Source: Adiantum capillus-veneris (lineage: Eukaryota; Streptophyta; Polypodiopsida; Polypodiales; Pteridaceae). From it: DNA of 64,000 nt. This document shows positions 10,961 to 22,357 of the stretch, in pieces. How positions within the stretch are numbered: position 1 is the stretch's first letter; each line of letters starts with the position of its first letter. The translations under genes and the position numbers were made by a program. The stretch is taken from positions 42,259,537-42,323,536 of the forward strand of contig CM043966.1 in the NCBI GenBank assembly GCA_014529385.2, given 5' to 3'. The notes under the pieces were generated by a model, which was not told the origin of the DNA, searched no databases, and was given only the letters and a program-made list of their open reading frames with translations.

Positions 10961-12900
10961 AAAGATACGGGTAATGTTTTGAAGTAATTGTGTGTTAAAG
11001 TATGATCTTTCTTCTTGAATAAATTAGCCGATTGCCCTCGTAACACGATCATTGGGGAATGCAATAAGTTAATCCCTCGATATGTGTATATGGTGTACAT
11101 AACTACCAAAATGCCATAAATGGTGCATTTTTTACTCATATTGTATGTTTTTTGGCCAAAATCATTAGGAAAATGGACCAGTCCACAAAAATACGGCCAA
11201 ATAATAAATTTAGGAGTGTTTTAGTACCTTTTGCATATAAGATGGATTTTTTTGAGCAATTAGGTTAATCTCACTAATCATCTGGAGCAGAATGTGACAA
11301 AAAGATCCATGGATGTTAGTTTTCATAGATTTTCAATCCAAGCATACATTGTAAGGTCTATTAGACTCATCGGTGGAGGGGGGTGTCTGAAAAGTCCAGG
11401 TATGTATAGTCCATTGGACCATTTTTCCTCTCATTTTCATTCTAGATTTTAGAGAGAGATCCGGTTGTGGATTTCGATGACCTTCCACACTCTCCTATGC
11501 CCTACTTGTCGATTATTACTCACTCCCACCATGAGGGGTAAGCTCCTAACTATGTCTAGAATAATTTTGAATATCACATTGTTAACCATACGAGCAATAG
11601 GATCAGGCACATATTCACAGACCAATATGGGAACTTTTGGGATCGGAACCACTTACACCGGCCAAACCAGACCTCCATATTGCACCAAAATTGAACCAAA
11701 GGCTCTTCACCAGTAGGGAAACACAATGCTACGGTCAAAGATGCAAAAAGTCTCAAAAAAATGACCTAATATCTTCGTTGTGCCAAAGATAGAGGACCCA
11801 GATTTGGACCAAATTTCACATATCTGACTATCAGGGGTGCAATAAAGGTCCAGTCATCAGTGAGCAACAAGATGACCATATCCTTACCGCAAAGCGACAT
11901 TTTGCACCACAATGCAAAATATTGATCCGTTCAATCTCAAACTCAAAGGGGGAACTCTATACCTTACAGTGGAGCCTAAGCAACCTTCAATGGACAGACA
12001 GACAACTAGTGACTAAAGACTCCAAGTTAAGATCGGCTCAAAAGGGAACTGTCAACCTAATTGGGGATACCAACAAGTGAAAGAAACACAACCAAGGGCT
12101 TTAGCCTACATAATTAACCTAGTAGAAGCTATATGGGGCAAGACTAGCGCCTAAATTGCACTAATCTATAGAAATTATCTTAGGCACGTCAAAAATAATA
12201 TGCTATGATGGGAGCACATTTTGAGCGCACTTTCACATTGGCATGATTCTCCTACCCCTCATAGAGCTCACATCACACTGGTACACTCATTTCATGCACA
12301 ACTACTCTCAAATGCATTTTATCGCACCAAATAGACTCAAATACCCAAAGACTAACTTTTAGCCTGTGAATCAAAACCCTGCTTTGTGCGACATCAAGAA
12401 TCTACTCTCCACTACCAATCAAGGTGCCAAAAACACAGAACCTACCCAAATTAGTCAAATTTATCTTACGTGCACCTAAGATAGAAATGCTACAGGGAGG
12501 GCCTGACTTGCAATTTGATGACATAGATATGTCTACAATCGTCAAATAAAGCCCCCTGACAAGTTTCATCAAGTTTGGCATAGTAAAATCCTATCAATCA
12601 CCAAAAGCTTTGAAAGTGATAAAGTGGACAAAATTTTGTGCACAATTGTCACCACAAGTGTCCAAAATCTATCCAACTCCATGCATATCATCAATGACCT
12701 ATACACTTTCCATGCATTCACTCTCACACCACTTTGCATGCACCTACACCCATCTGTATCTTAGGTGCACTCAAGATAAATTCTACCAAGATTGTGCTTT
12801 TTAGAGCTCATTTTTGTCTTATTGGTTTCTCTACTTGATTGGAAGTTTCTCACTTGGTCTAACCAATGAATTAAATAATTCCCTACCAGGATCATGCTCA
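10960..12900. other. Non-coding stretch, nothing recognised
   Basis: AT-rich sequence with only short ORFs on both strands (the longest about 110 codons), none with a recognisable motif. No terminal repeat, tRNA-like fold or microsatellite was seen. It may hold the degraded end of element A. Confidence 0.4.
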
Positions 12901-12929
12901 TCTACCTCGGGATCTCCAAAGAAGAAATC

Positions 12930-15230
12930 CATGCAAGAAGAATTTCATGAGCTTCCACCATACTTGTAAGAAGAAAACTCCTTGAAGGAAATAAATGTCA
13001 CCTGGCTGCCAAAAGAACAGCTTGAAAGTGAGCATGTCGTTATATACCATGGCTCATTCAAAAGCGCACACGGATCTAAACTGGAACTTCAAATGTTTCC
13101 AAAGGAAGCTCAAGATCTTGTTAAAGAAGAGGTAGCCATGCCACTTTGGAATAATCGGCCTTAAAGACTACCTTGAACTGGAGCCTTGTGGTGTAGACTA
13201 CAAGAGGGCTTATGAGCTCCTACACAGCATCAGAGAAGAAGGAGAGAAGGCTCCAGTTGAAGGTAGTCTTATAGAGGTGCATATCACAGAGGACTAGGTT
13301 GCTGAAGCACTTAGGCTACAAAGAGGAGTAACCATCTCATATTTGAATGACTCTCCAGATAATGTTACCTTCTTGGGAGCTTGAGAAGTGTTAACATGGA
13401 TTGCTTACCATGCTATTGGCCAGGAGAGCATTTAATGTCTGACCCATAACAAAATCTGTGGCTACTAAACAAGAATGAACAAGAAGAAGTGCATACAAGA
13501 TCTCCACCGGTGAGGACTAGACTAAGGATCATACTAGTCAATGTCCCTAGCAAAGAAACAATTGCTGCACCAAGATCCGTGAAAAGAGACAAGGAACAAG
13601 AAGAAATTGTGGAGGAATACACTCCTCTTGAAAGAAAGAAAAAAAAAAAGGGAAAGCAAAGGTAGAGGGCACAAAAGCCACAAAACAGCCATGCCTTGTA
13701 GCAACAGTAGAAGAAATAGTCCAAAAAGCAGCAAGAGTAGAAAGAGAGAAGGTGTCTTTTGAGGAAAAATGGAAACCATCTCCAAAAAGAAAATTTGAAG
13801 CAAACACTCAATGTTTGATGAAAAGGGCGATCCTCGAGATGGATTAGAAAATCTCTATCATAAAGAAGAATAGAAATGAGAGTAGGCCAATGCACAATAA
13901 GAAGGTGATACACCTCCTAGAGAGGATTCACCCAAAGAACCAGTCAACCCTACTACAAAAGTTCCATTTCTCTCCTCCAAGTTCACCACCACAACCAGAG
14001 GACACAACACAACCACAACCAATATGGAACGAGATACAAAACCGCCCAAAGAAACAGTCAATGAGCAAGAGGGTGAACCAACTAGCTCATTAGAGACACC
14101 AAGAACTCAAGCCAACCAGCTAGATGAGCCAATCATTGAGGCTCATGAAACACAAATAGATCAACTTGAAGCAAGAAACACAAGAAGAATGGAGAATCTA
14201 GAGGACATAGATGAATATGCTCAGTATGCACATGATGTGGTGGACAAAATGAAAGATGAGATCTATGCTTACCACCAACATCTCCATAGCGTATATAGGT
14301 GACTGCCGCTCTCAGATGAAAGGCTGGACATGGCCAATCTTTGTGTCAAATCATACAAAGAAGCCATGAAATTCAAAGAAAAGGAATTGATTGAACTAAC
14401 TACAAAGTCAACGGGATTTGGAAGCTCTCCAAACAAGGAATCAGTAGCAAGAGCAACAAGTCACAATAGCCACCTTAGCTCTACAAGAGTCTGCTTCAAC
14501 AATCAACAGGCTACAAAATCAGCTCAACATTGCAAATAATCAGTTGGCACAATCAGAAGCCAGGCTCCAAGAGCAAAATACATTGCTAAACCAGCTCAAG
14601 GACAACCCTACAATAGCCACACTATAGGGCACAAATATGACATACAAAGCGGTGGAACAAAAAGTTAAGACCTTGAGATGGAGCTGAAGTTAGAGCAAAT
14701 GCACAAAAGAGAGCTCTCTATCGGAATTATATAGCAGGAGGGGAGATATCAACAGGAAATAGACCAACTAAAACCAGAATTGAGCAAAGCTCAAGCAACA
14801 ACCATGGCACAGTCTACCACACCAGAGGAAGATTCCGCAATGCAAGATAAAGATACCCTATAATTTATGGACTTTGAAGTAGCTGCCATCAGAGAGGCTA
14901 GTCTTCCCGATCTAGATATTTCTCATGATGAAGCTGGACCTCTGCTCAATTGAAAACCTGAACTGCAAAGGAAGAAGCAACAATAAAATGGCATGTGGAA
15001 GAGGAGACAGAGGCCATCTAGAAGGAAGCCATGTAGTGGGAAGAGTGGATATTGTATTGCATCAATATCAACCTCCTCACACCACCAGATATCAATGAGG
15101 CATGGCATTAGCAAGCTCTACCCTTACCTCTCATCAAATTTGAAGTACTCTAAATCAAAGAGAGATTACTCAAAGATTTTGAAGCCGACTCAGCACTTGC
15201 ACGTCCCAAATGGCGGGAGATCTAGCTAAA
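12930..15230 (+). pseudogene. Decayed coiled-coil ORF of unknown family
   Basis: Pieces in several frames can be followed. An N-terminal globular part at about 12980-13380 includes YHGSFKSAHGSK and YELLHSIREEGE blocks. A Lys/Glu-rich part lies near 13600-13750, and a Gln/Glu/Pro-rich part at 13900-14300. At 14330-14850 the heptad-like, Gln-rich sequence suggests a coiled coil. Frameshifts and stops are frequent. Element D on the other strand also has a large coiled-coil ORF after integrase, so this may be the equivalent ORF of element A. I see no clear sequence similarity between the two. Confidence 0.35.
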
Positions 15231-15239
15231 CCGACACCC

Positions 15240-16835
15240 CAGGTATCTTATCTTGTATACAAATACACCATCTGATATCAAACAAGATCATGTGCAATTC
15301 CCGGTACCAAGTGTTGGAGGTTGGCAAAAACACTTTCTCCTCCAACAAAAGCAGTCTACTTGGCTCAACTTGCTAGGAAATATGACGTAACAGAGTAGAT
15401 AATTGAGTAGCTTACTTAATGGAGAGAGACAAATTATCACACATGAGAGATTATAGAGTAGAGAGAGAGAGAGAGAGCACAATGATGTCGTGTTGTGACA
15501 CATACATAGGGGGAACGCATGGTACAAGATCTATCTTGCAACTTTTTAGATACATAATTATATTTCCTATAATGTACATATGCATATCTAAGTATAATAA
15601 TAATTCTATTATTTATCTCAAGGGTCACATATTCTTACGTTACCTTCAAAAAGGACTATGGAAAAAGCGTCAATAGCTCCGCCTCTTTAACTTGGGACAA
15701 AAAGAATTGATTCTTTATTTCTACTATCTCATTATCATCTCACACCCTCTATATCTAGGGTAAATTACAATATATATATATTCTATGTATTTTTCATATT
15801 TTCCTTATATTTCTTTCTGAATAGCTATCTAGGAAGGAATCAAATCCTAGTGGAACTCTAGGTGGCATGATTTTCAAAGATACACTTATTTTAATACATT
15901 ATTGCAAGCATGATTGCAAAACTTTGTCAAGGAGAAATGTCATGCTTTCATATTGCATGAGGTGTCCATTGGAATCAAATGAAAGTCTAAGCTAATGGGA
16001 CCACAAGAAGACTTTTGCTGCCAAAATTGTTTCCTATTTTGATGAATTGTTTACACAAGGTTCCAATCCGAATTGGAAAAAGTATATAAAATGGGAGTCG
16101 TAGCTAATGACCTGAAATTTTTGCCCATATTTTTACTTTTTTACTTGGAGCCACGGTTGAGGAGATATGATCAAAATATTGGACCCCAGTCTGCCCACAT
16201 CACGCAGGGACAGCTCATTTCAAACATTTCCAGTTTCTGTTTCACACTGGCTCTTCTCTTCTTGTGTAAACTTTTGGGGGTTCCCTTCACCTATAAAAGG
16301 GGACCTCTTCTTCCTTGAAAGGCATTCAATACATTCATGAGATGAATTGATGAGGGAGTGAGAGTAGTAATGCCTAATTGTACTTAGCCATAAACATAAG
16401 CCTAAGCCTACACTTACTCCTAGAGAAAGACTAGCGAATCTTGTAATATATCCTTGGAATAAGAAGCTCTAATCAAAGCAGGACTTAAACTTGGTGCATC
16501 AATCAAGTCTTGAAGTCTTCTCTATTCATCATAATGGTGAACAACTCCCGAACAGTTTGTCAAGTAAGATGAGTTTTACTTTGATATTTTGTTGATTTCT
16601 TGTTGTTTCCTTTTTCATCTCTAATCCAACATATATCTCTAAATTCATCTCCCTTCTCTAACCAAACATATTTCTCTCACTCTTAGGAATCCATTCTCTC
16701 TACAAACTAGGTTCTCCTTGCTACAGGTACATCTCTCCCCGCAGTATCCTTATTGCCTATGGGCAAGAATAGGGCTTGGGAGGGAAATTCTCTTCTCTTC
16801 TCTCCTCTCATATCTACATACTAGAGTTATCCTAG
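15240..16835 (+). mobile_element. Element E: LTR and leader relic of a Tat-like element
   Basis: Two features identify it. At 16066-16199 there is a block clearly related to 19991-20121 in the LTR of element 1, including TAGCTNNTGNNCTGAA and GGACCCCAG at matching spacing. A TATA box follows, as in element 1. After the LTR, at 16836, comes a relic of the small pre-gag ORF found in elements 1, 2 and C. The LTR start was not found, and gag and pol are absent; homology ends near 17460. A (GA)n run lies at about 15455-15478. Confidence 0.5.
16292..16300 (+). promoter_or_regulatory. TATA box of the element E LTR
   Basis: TATAAAAGG lies about 95 bp after the block shared with the element 1 LTR, whose own TATAAAAGG lies further downstream of that block. 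A pyrimidine-rich CCTCTTCTTCC follows. Confidence 0.55.
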
Positions 16836-17055
16836 ATGAATAATCCACATGATGAGAATTTCTATCGCTTCCACTCAGTGCGCTCTATTAGAATTAACGT
16901 ATGGATTAGCTATAAAACACACTTTCAAAAAACGTATAGTGTTTCTCTTTGGCCCAGAAAGTCTCAATGAAATACTTCTTTAACAGGACCCCATCATACT
17001 ACCTCTTATAAACTATAAATTTTCTTTTGATGTAAGTGTATTTACCTTTCTATAA
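16836..17055 (+). pseudogene. Small pre-gag ORF (family A), element E relic
   Basis: From the ATG at 16836 the frame reads FHSVRSIRINVWISYKTHFQK. After a one-base shift near 16930 it continues with RIVFLFGPESLNEIL, a stop, then DPIILPLINY and a DVSVF end with TAA at 17053. The pattern FH...IRIN..IS.K..FQ..IVF.FG...EI...P.ILPLINY..S.DV.VF is the same as in the pre-gag ORFs at 22105 and 50441. Total length (220 nt) equals the intact ORF plus one base. Function is unknown. Confidence 0.75.
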
Positions 17056-17180
17056 ACCAAGAAACACCATTTTAGATGAAATGGGAAAATCCCACAACTT
17101 TGGGACTAATTTCAACGCCTATGGATTCCTATTTCCCATTAAATTTGGAAAATTTTCATTTAATTTGGGAATGTGACAAA

Positions 17181-17444
17181 GAGATAGATTCTCAAGAAAA
17201 TGGTGCTATTGAGAAACACCTTTTAAAATTTTTATTTTTATGTGGGTGTTTCAAAACACTTCATAAAAGAGATAGATTCTCAAGAAAATGGTGGTGTTGA
17301 GAAACACCTTTTAAAATTTTTATTTTTATGTGGGTGTTTCAAAACACTTCATAAAAGAGATAGATTCCCAAGAAAATGGTGGTGTTGAGAAACACCTTTT
17401 AGAATTTTTATTTTTATGTGGGTGTTTAAAAATACTTCATAAAA
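17181..17444. repeat. Three tandem 88-bp units
   Basis: GAGATAGATT starts units at 17181, 17269 and 17357. The units differ at only a few positions, mostly in the last one. They follow the pre-gag ORF relic of element E. Because 88 is not a multiple of three, any frame changes from unit to unit. Confidence 0.9.
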
Positions 17445-17499
17445 TCATACATAAGCTGGGGAAATAAAACAATGAGCAAGATATGAAATGCTATTCAAT

Positions 17500-19095
17500 T
17501 TCTCCTATTAAGCTAGCCTGTGCCTTCTCCATGACATTTGATGGGATCTTGATTGTTTCCGCAATTCTTCCACCCCTTGGAGTCCATGACCATACAATGG
17601 TATCAACACACTCCCAGCGCTTTGGGTCAGCAAGATTGCAGCACCAACTCTTTTTCCAACAATCCTCATACTGTTCTTGGATTGTGGGATTTCGTTTTCG
17701 ATGTTATGGTGCCTAATAATGAATCAGAACTTTCTTGTAGTTAGGAGATGATTTGTCTACGTCAACGTTTGACTCTGCCACTCCTAGCCATATCGGATAT
17801 TCAGGATCTGCGGGTCTCACAAGAACAAGATCCCCTTTTCTTACATCAATTTGAGGCCTAAAGGTCTCTTGTGGCCTTGCACTTTGAGGACCAACATAGT
17901 GATCATTCAATTCTTCATATCCTTGAAACTCATCTCTGTCTTCCTCTATCTCTTGCATTCTATGACTCCCTATAGTCTTTGGCCAAAATGTTGTATATTC
18001 ACCAATGTGTTTATTGGTTGGTTGTTCAAGCTTTTTGATTATGTTTTACTAATAAGTGATAACAGGCTCCATGTATTTTGTGGAGTCATGGTCCTTTCCC
18101 TTTAATAGAGAACATCTTTTCCAAAATTCAAGATATGACTTAATCCCTTGAATAACAAGCGGACTATCTCTCACATAGTCTGCTATAGGTACCACATCTG
18201 GAGAGCCTGTTGGTAATTTTGGTTTTCCCTGGTCATCTTTTTTTCACAACTCAATTCCCGACTCCTTTGGCATCCAATCGGGTGATTTGGGATGAATTTT
18301 GTACTGCATTACTGGGACTTCACCTTGCATATAGAAACCAAATTGAAGTGGCTTAGAGTGTCTGACTAGAGCATCTTGTCCGTCACACATGTACCCTTGC
18401 ACAAAGGATTTAAAGTCGGGAACTTGTGTCATCCAAAATGGTGCTGGAGCTGAGCTTTCACATTTTGAAAATGTTCCATCAGATGTGGAAAAGTGAATGT
18501 CATTCCTGTTCGCAATCTTTTTGAGAACCTACTAAACATTGCATCTATGTCGTCATGTGTATGACCCACCATTAAGAATCCCAAATGCACGGTTTTAAAA
18601 ACTCCTTTTGCTACTAACAAGGATAAGTATGCAAACAAATATCGATTTTTATTCTCTCCTACACAATTATCTAGCTGTAGCAAAAGATTCTCAAGTAATT
18701 TTTGAAATACAGGAGTGGCTATGGTATCCACAACACATTGAGAGGAAGTTGATTGTATGTGTACAATCTCTTCATTACATCCCTGGATGGCCAACGGTGG
18801 TGTCATTGTTGATGCATTCCTCTCACGCTCTTGCTTCATTTTGTTTTGGAGGTCTAGAGCTCTCCTTGAGTTCAATGCATTGAATAACGTTACATTGTTG
18901 TGTGGCATACCATCATGGCATAAATCTCCTTGTCCATGGTTTTCTGTTCTTTCCAGATTCTGTAAGCATAATGCAAGGGAACCAATTGTAGCATTGGGAT
19001 CTGAAGGCCATAGACCATTAAGTGAGAAGTGACCATACATTCCATGACCATGTCCATGTGTTATCATACCTGTTAATGATACTTGCAATTGATAT
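17500..19095 (-). pseudogene. GHTHDDID-family gene, copy 1, 3' half (DDE-like transposase candidate)
   Basis: Reading leftwards from 19095: an ITHGHGHGMYGHF block, then LLLQLDNCVGENKNRY, then FLMVGHTHDDIDAMF with heptad-like flanks, ending in a basic domain with RKGDLVLVRPADPEYPIWLG and a WECVDTIVWSW block near 17580. I recognise the LDNC and GHTHDDID motifs from a widespread uncharacterised family (I believe Pfam DUF7869). The spaced Asp residues resemble an RNase H-fold transposase, which is inference. Lesions: a frameshift near 18432 and TGA at about 18242-18244 where copy 2 has Trp. The 5' half lies at 41490-43112, beyond element 1. The join is in frame once one ATAT is removed. Confidence 0.7.
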
Positions 19096-19990
19096 TGATA
19101 GCCATTTTTCGGCTCTCTGTGATTGCCATAGTGAGTTATCCCCCCCTATCAAATCACTCAAACACTGTGGTTACCCTCACCCTTTCACTGTATATAGGTG
19201 CGTGTGAGTTAGGGGACTTTTCCCATATCTCCTTACTGAAATAAAAAACCCTCAATTAGCTAGTCATTGGGCTAGTTGAGCCAAAAAAAATAGAAAATAT
19301 AAGTATATTATGGCCCATGCGTATGTAAATATTTCTTTGTATATAGGGCCTAAATAAAATAATTTTTCATAATTATTTTGGTATTTATTTAAATATTTCT
19401 CCCTAGGTGTGTGTTATTTATGCTCTGTACATTGCCTCACCATTACCACAATTTTTCCTTACCATTTTTCATACTCTTTATTCCATATAGAAATATTTTC
19501 ATGTAAGCTTCTCTTATATTTGGTGTAACTCCACCCAACAAAAATCCAAAAAAACTAGTTTTATTTATGTGTATATTTTTTCACTATTGTGATTTTTCCC
19601 TTCCTACATCTATTTTGTTTTTTTTTTCTAAAAAATTAGAACACCAAAAATATTTATCTTTTTATGGTAGCCTCATAATGAGAGAGATTGCTTTTGACCC
19701 CTTTATATTTTTTCCACTTATATTATTTATATTTGACATGTACATATTTTTTAGACCCCTCAATATTTGATTTTCTTAGTTGTACTATTCACTTATATCA
19801 TAATCTCAACAATATCTTCAATTATAGACCTACCAAATAAGGTCAAGGGTAGGTGCCATGCATACATGCACTATGGAGGGCTCACTCTTGGAGGTATTCA
19901 AAAGAATCATCCAAAGAAGGACCCCACAAGGACCTTGTGCAGTGGAAAAAAACGGTCGGTTTTGCTGAATTTTTAAAGTTCACTTGCTCT

Positions 19991-20121
19991 CCGAATTTGA
20001 AAAGGTGATACAAACAAAAGTTGTAGCTCGTGGGCTGAACTTTTGCCTCAAATGTTTTCATATTTTTTTGAGCTACGAGCTGTGAGCTATGATTTTATTA
20101 GTGGACCCCAGTTTTCCCATG
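19991..20121 (+). promoter_or_regulatory. LTR block conserved with element E
   Basis: About 130 bp align with 16066-16199, from CCGAATT through TAGCT, TGAACTTTTGCC or TGAAATTTTTGCC, to GGACCCCAG. The surrounding LTR sequence is much less similar. A conserved upstream block may hold promoter control sites or a structured RNA segment; which of these is not shown. Confidence 0.5.
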
Positions 20122-20806
20122 CTATGCAGCCACACTCTCTCTTCCACTTTATCATTTTCCTCTTTCACACACACTTCTCCACTCATCATCCCCACCTCTC
20201 TCACCACTCCTCTCTGCACCCTACTCACCTTCTCCTCAACCTTGAAGAATAAGAGAAACCATGGTGAACTCATACCTCCCACACACAATTCCATTCCAAA
20301 ATTGACCACCTACTCTCTTTTTTCCTCCTCCAATTTACCCATATCTATCAAAAAAACCACAAAATTCAGCCTCTTCTCCTAAAAGACAGCATCATGGTGG
20401 TTGATTACTCAGCTTCAATTACCTTGTCTCTCAAGGAAGGTCAAGAGTGGAGAAAAAATGTACCGTCAAAGCTAGTGGATCGTCAACAAGCGTCAAAATT
20501 GGCCCTACTCAAGACACTTGGAGCATCAACCTTGTAAGAAAGCCACCTTTTCTTACCTCTTAAGAGTTTTTTTCTTCCTTATTTGTATCCTACATGGATA
20601 CTCCCATTGTAAATATCCAATTCCATTTGTAAATTAGTACTAACTCTACTAACACTAACCCACTATGAAAAGTCCTATCACCTCCATTTCTCTCCTCTCT
20701 CTTTCCTCACCAACTTCTTGATAATTCCAAGCAAAAGAAATTAGATAAATTGCTGAAAATCTAACCCAACCATGGTTAGAGGAGTAACCCTAGCCTTCAA
20801 AATTGC

Positions 20807-20815
20807 TATAAAAGG
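20807..20815 (+). promoter_or_regulatory. TATA box of element 1 LTR
   Basis: TATAAAAGG is retained in the 3' LTR (30419) and in the reverse LTR of element 2 (35609-35617). It would start the genomic transcript in the following R region. Confidence 0.6.
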
Positions 20816-21474
20816 AGGGTGTAGCTAGCACAACAAGGGGGATCCATAAGCAAGAGCACTATGCTATAGCTTGAGAAGCCAAGCTCAACCTCTCTAGAAG
20901 GAGCTCTTAAGTGGAAGCTCATTGTCTTATGCATGTGCATGTGTTGTAATAGGAGATTAGCAAGGGAACTCTATGCCATTGTAAGAGAGAGAGTGATCAC
21001 TCAATTGAGAGTAAGAAATCTATCATTTCTCCTACTAGTGTAAGCTCAACATTTGCTGAATCAAGGAGGGTGGATTTGAACTAAGCTTGGATACTTTGTC
21101 TCCCTTCCAACATGAAGTGATGGACAACAATGATGCGTAAGTGTCTTGGTGGTTTTTGTTAAGTTCTTGATAGCTTGTCTCTGGTGTTGTCATCAATCTA
21201 GCCATAAATCCCACATACTGTAAGAGGGTGACAGGGTGGAGAGGACTCCCCTGGCCTTAAGACAGTGATTGGGGTGGTTTTTCTTGTGATGCGTTGTGGT
21301 GAAATTTACGCAAGCTATGTTGAACAAATACTAATCTCACTTTGATTTGTCATGACAGATTTGTAAGAAGGTATTAATGCAACAAGCACCCTCTCCCCCT
21401 TTTTCTCTCTTTCTTACATATATATATTTATGTTTGCTTGATCATTAACGATACACTTCAAAGCAGCCCGAGCA

Positions 21475-21535
<61 letters not shown>

Positions 21536-21798
21536 GTTTTAGTGTGTGAGAGTATTCCATTGGTGTTAGGGTTAGTGTAAATTCCTTGCTTGTTTGTGGG
21601 TTGCTCTAACGATTCTCCTCTTTTGCGTCCTAGTTCGCTCTTAAACTAGGTGGTGCCCCTTGTGTAGTTGGGATTTGGCTGGGGGTTTGTTGTTTTGGTT
21701 TGTGTTGTGTTGTGCCCCAGCCCCATTGAGCAGCACGGGAGCCTTGAAGGGTGTCTAGAGGTTGCTCTTCTTGTTGCCCGCCCCGGACTGCTTCAAAT

Positions 21799-21816
21799 TG
21801 GTGCCCCCACTGAGGA
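21799..21816 (+). promoter_or_regulatory. Primer-binding site, element 1
   Basis: TGGTGCCCCCACTGAGGA starts three bases after the LTR. It is identical in element 2 and matches 14 of 18 positions in element C. TGG fits the complement of a tRNA CCA end, but I could not name the tRNA. Confidence 0.6.
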
Positions 21817-21870
21817 ACGGCTTGTGTATTTTTGTGTAGAATCAACCTTTAGCATAGTCAAGTAGTTTGC

Positions 21871-22083
21871 ATGAATCACGAAAATTTGTATGATCCCTTC
21901 ATTCCCATTGCAAGGCAAAAGGTACACATAATTGTTAGTACTAATACGCAATTTCAACGTGTCATTCGTAGAATTTTAGGTCCTCTTAGGTTGGCCGAGA
22001 TAAACGCTTCAGTAAATCTTTTTATTTTGCCTCTCATTAGGTACGACCTTAGTTTGGACGTCTATATTTTTGTTTTGTTTTAA
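21871..22083 (+). CDS. Accessory ORF A1 (small pre-gag ORF, first copy)
   Basis: A 70-codon ORF with its own ATG, 55 nt after the primer-binding site. It reads FIPIARQKVHIIVS..., RIRRILGPLRLAEI, then FILPLIRYDLSLDVYIFVLF. It is a diverged tandem paralogue of A2: both have an IxxxIS or IVS strand, a GxxRxxEI block, an ILPLIxY block and a DVxxFxLF end. No signal peptide, transmembrane helix or known domain is visible. The alternating hydrophobic pattern suggests a small beta-rich fold. Element 2 has an equivalent ORF at 34354-34566. Role unknown; its place in the leader means it would be the first ORF translated from the genomic RNA. Confidence 0.7.
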   Translation: MNHENLYDPFIPIARQKVHIIVSTNTQFQRVIRRILGPLRLAEINASVNLFILPLIRYDLSLDVYIFVLF

Positions 22084-22104
22084 GCATTAGGTCATGCATA
22101 GACC

Positions 22105-22323
22105 ATGGATAATGGCCCAGGAATAGAGGTTTTCCCCTTCCATTTCACTCCACACATTAGAATAAACATTGCAATTAGTAGAAAAATCCATTTTCAACAA
22201 CGTATGGTGTTCATGTTTGGTGCCCAAAGAGTAGGAGAAATTCGTGCATCACCAGACCCTGTCATTCTACCTCTCATCAACTACCACACTTCTTGTGATG
22301 TACATGTGTTCATTTTATTTTAA
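22105..22323 (+). CDS. Accessory ORF A2 (small pre-gag ORF, second copy)
   Basis: 72 codons, ATG start, 21 nt after the end of A1. Key blocks: FPFHFTPHIRIN, ISRKIHFQQRMVFMFG, then DPVILPLINY and DVHVFILF. About half of the residues match the ORF at 50441 in element C, an element with unrelated LTRs. Codon differences between them fall largely at third positions (for example AGA/AGG, CAA/CAG, CGT/CGC, AGT/TCC), which points to selection on the protein. Element 2 carries a copy at 34114-34332 and element E a broken one at 16836. I do not recognise the family. Confidence 0.75.
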   Translation: MDNGPGIEVFPFHFTPHIRINIAISRKIHFQQRMVFMFGAQRVGEIRASPDPVILPLINYHTSCDVHVFILF

Positions 22324-22357
22324 AATGCAGTGCAGCCTGGCAAAATAGTGTGTATGT

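Larger units (their letters stand above)
19096..21795 (+). repeat. 5' LTR of element 1
   Basis: 2700 bp, TG...CA ends. It contains a TATA box, a (CT)n run near the 3' end (about 21479-21533), and the block shared with element E. Short ORFs inside it recur in the other LTR copies but carry no motif and are treated as non-coding. Confidence 0.92.

Noticed and set aside
20073-20382. ORFs of 69-97 codons inside the LTR, repeated in every LTR copy on both strands
   Set aside because: They recur only because the LTR itself is repeated. They overlap each other in opposite strands, have low-complexity composition and show no motif.
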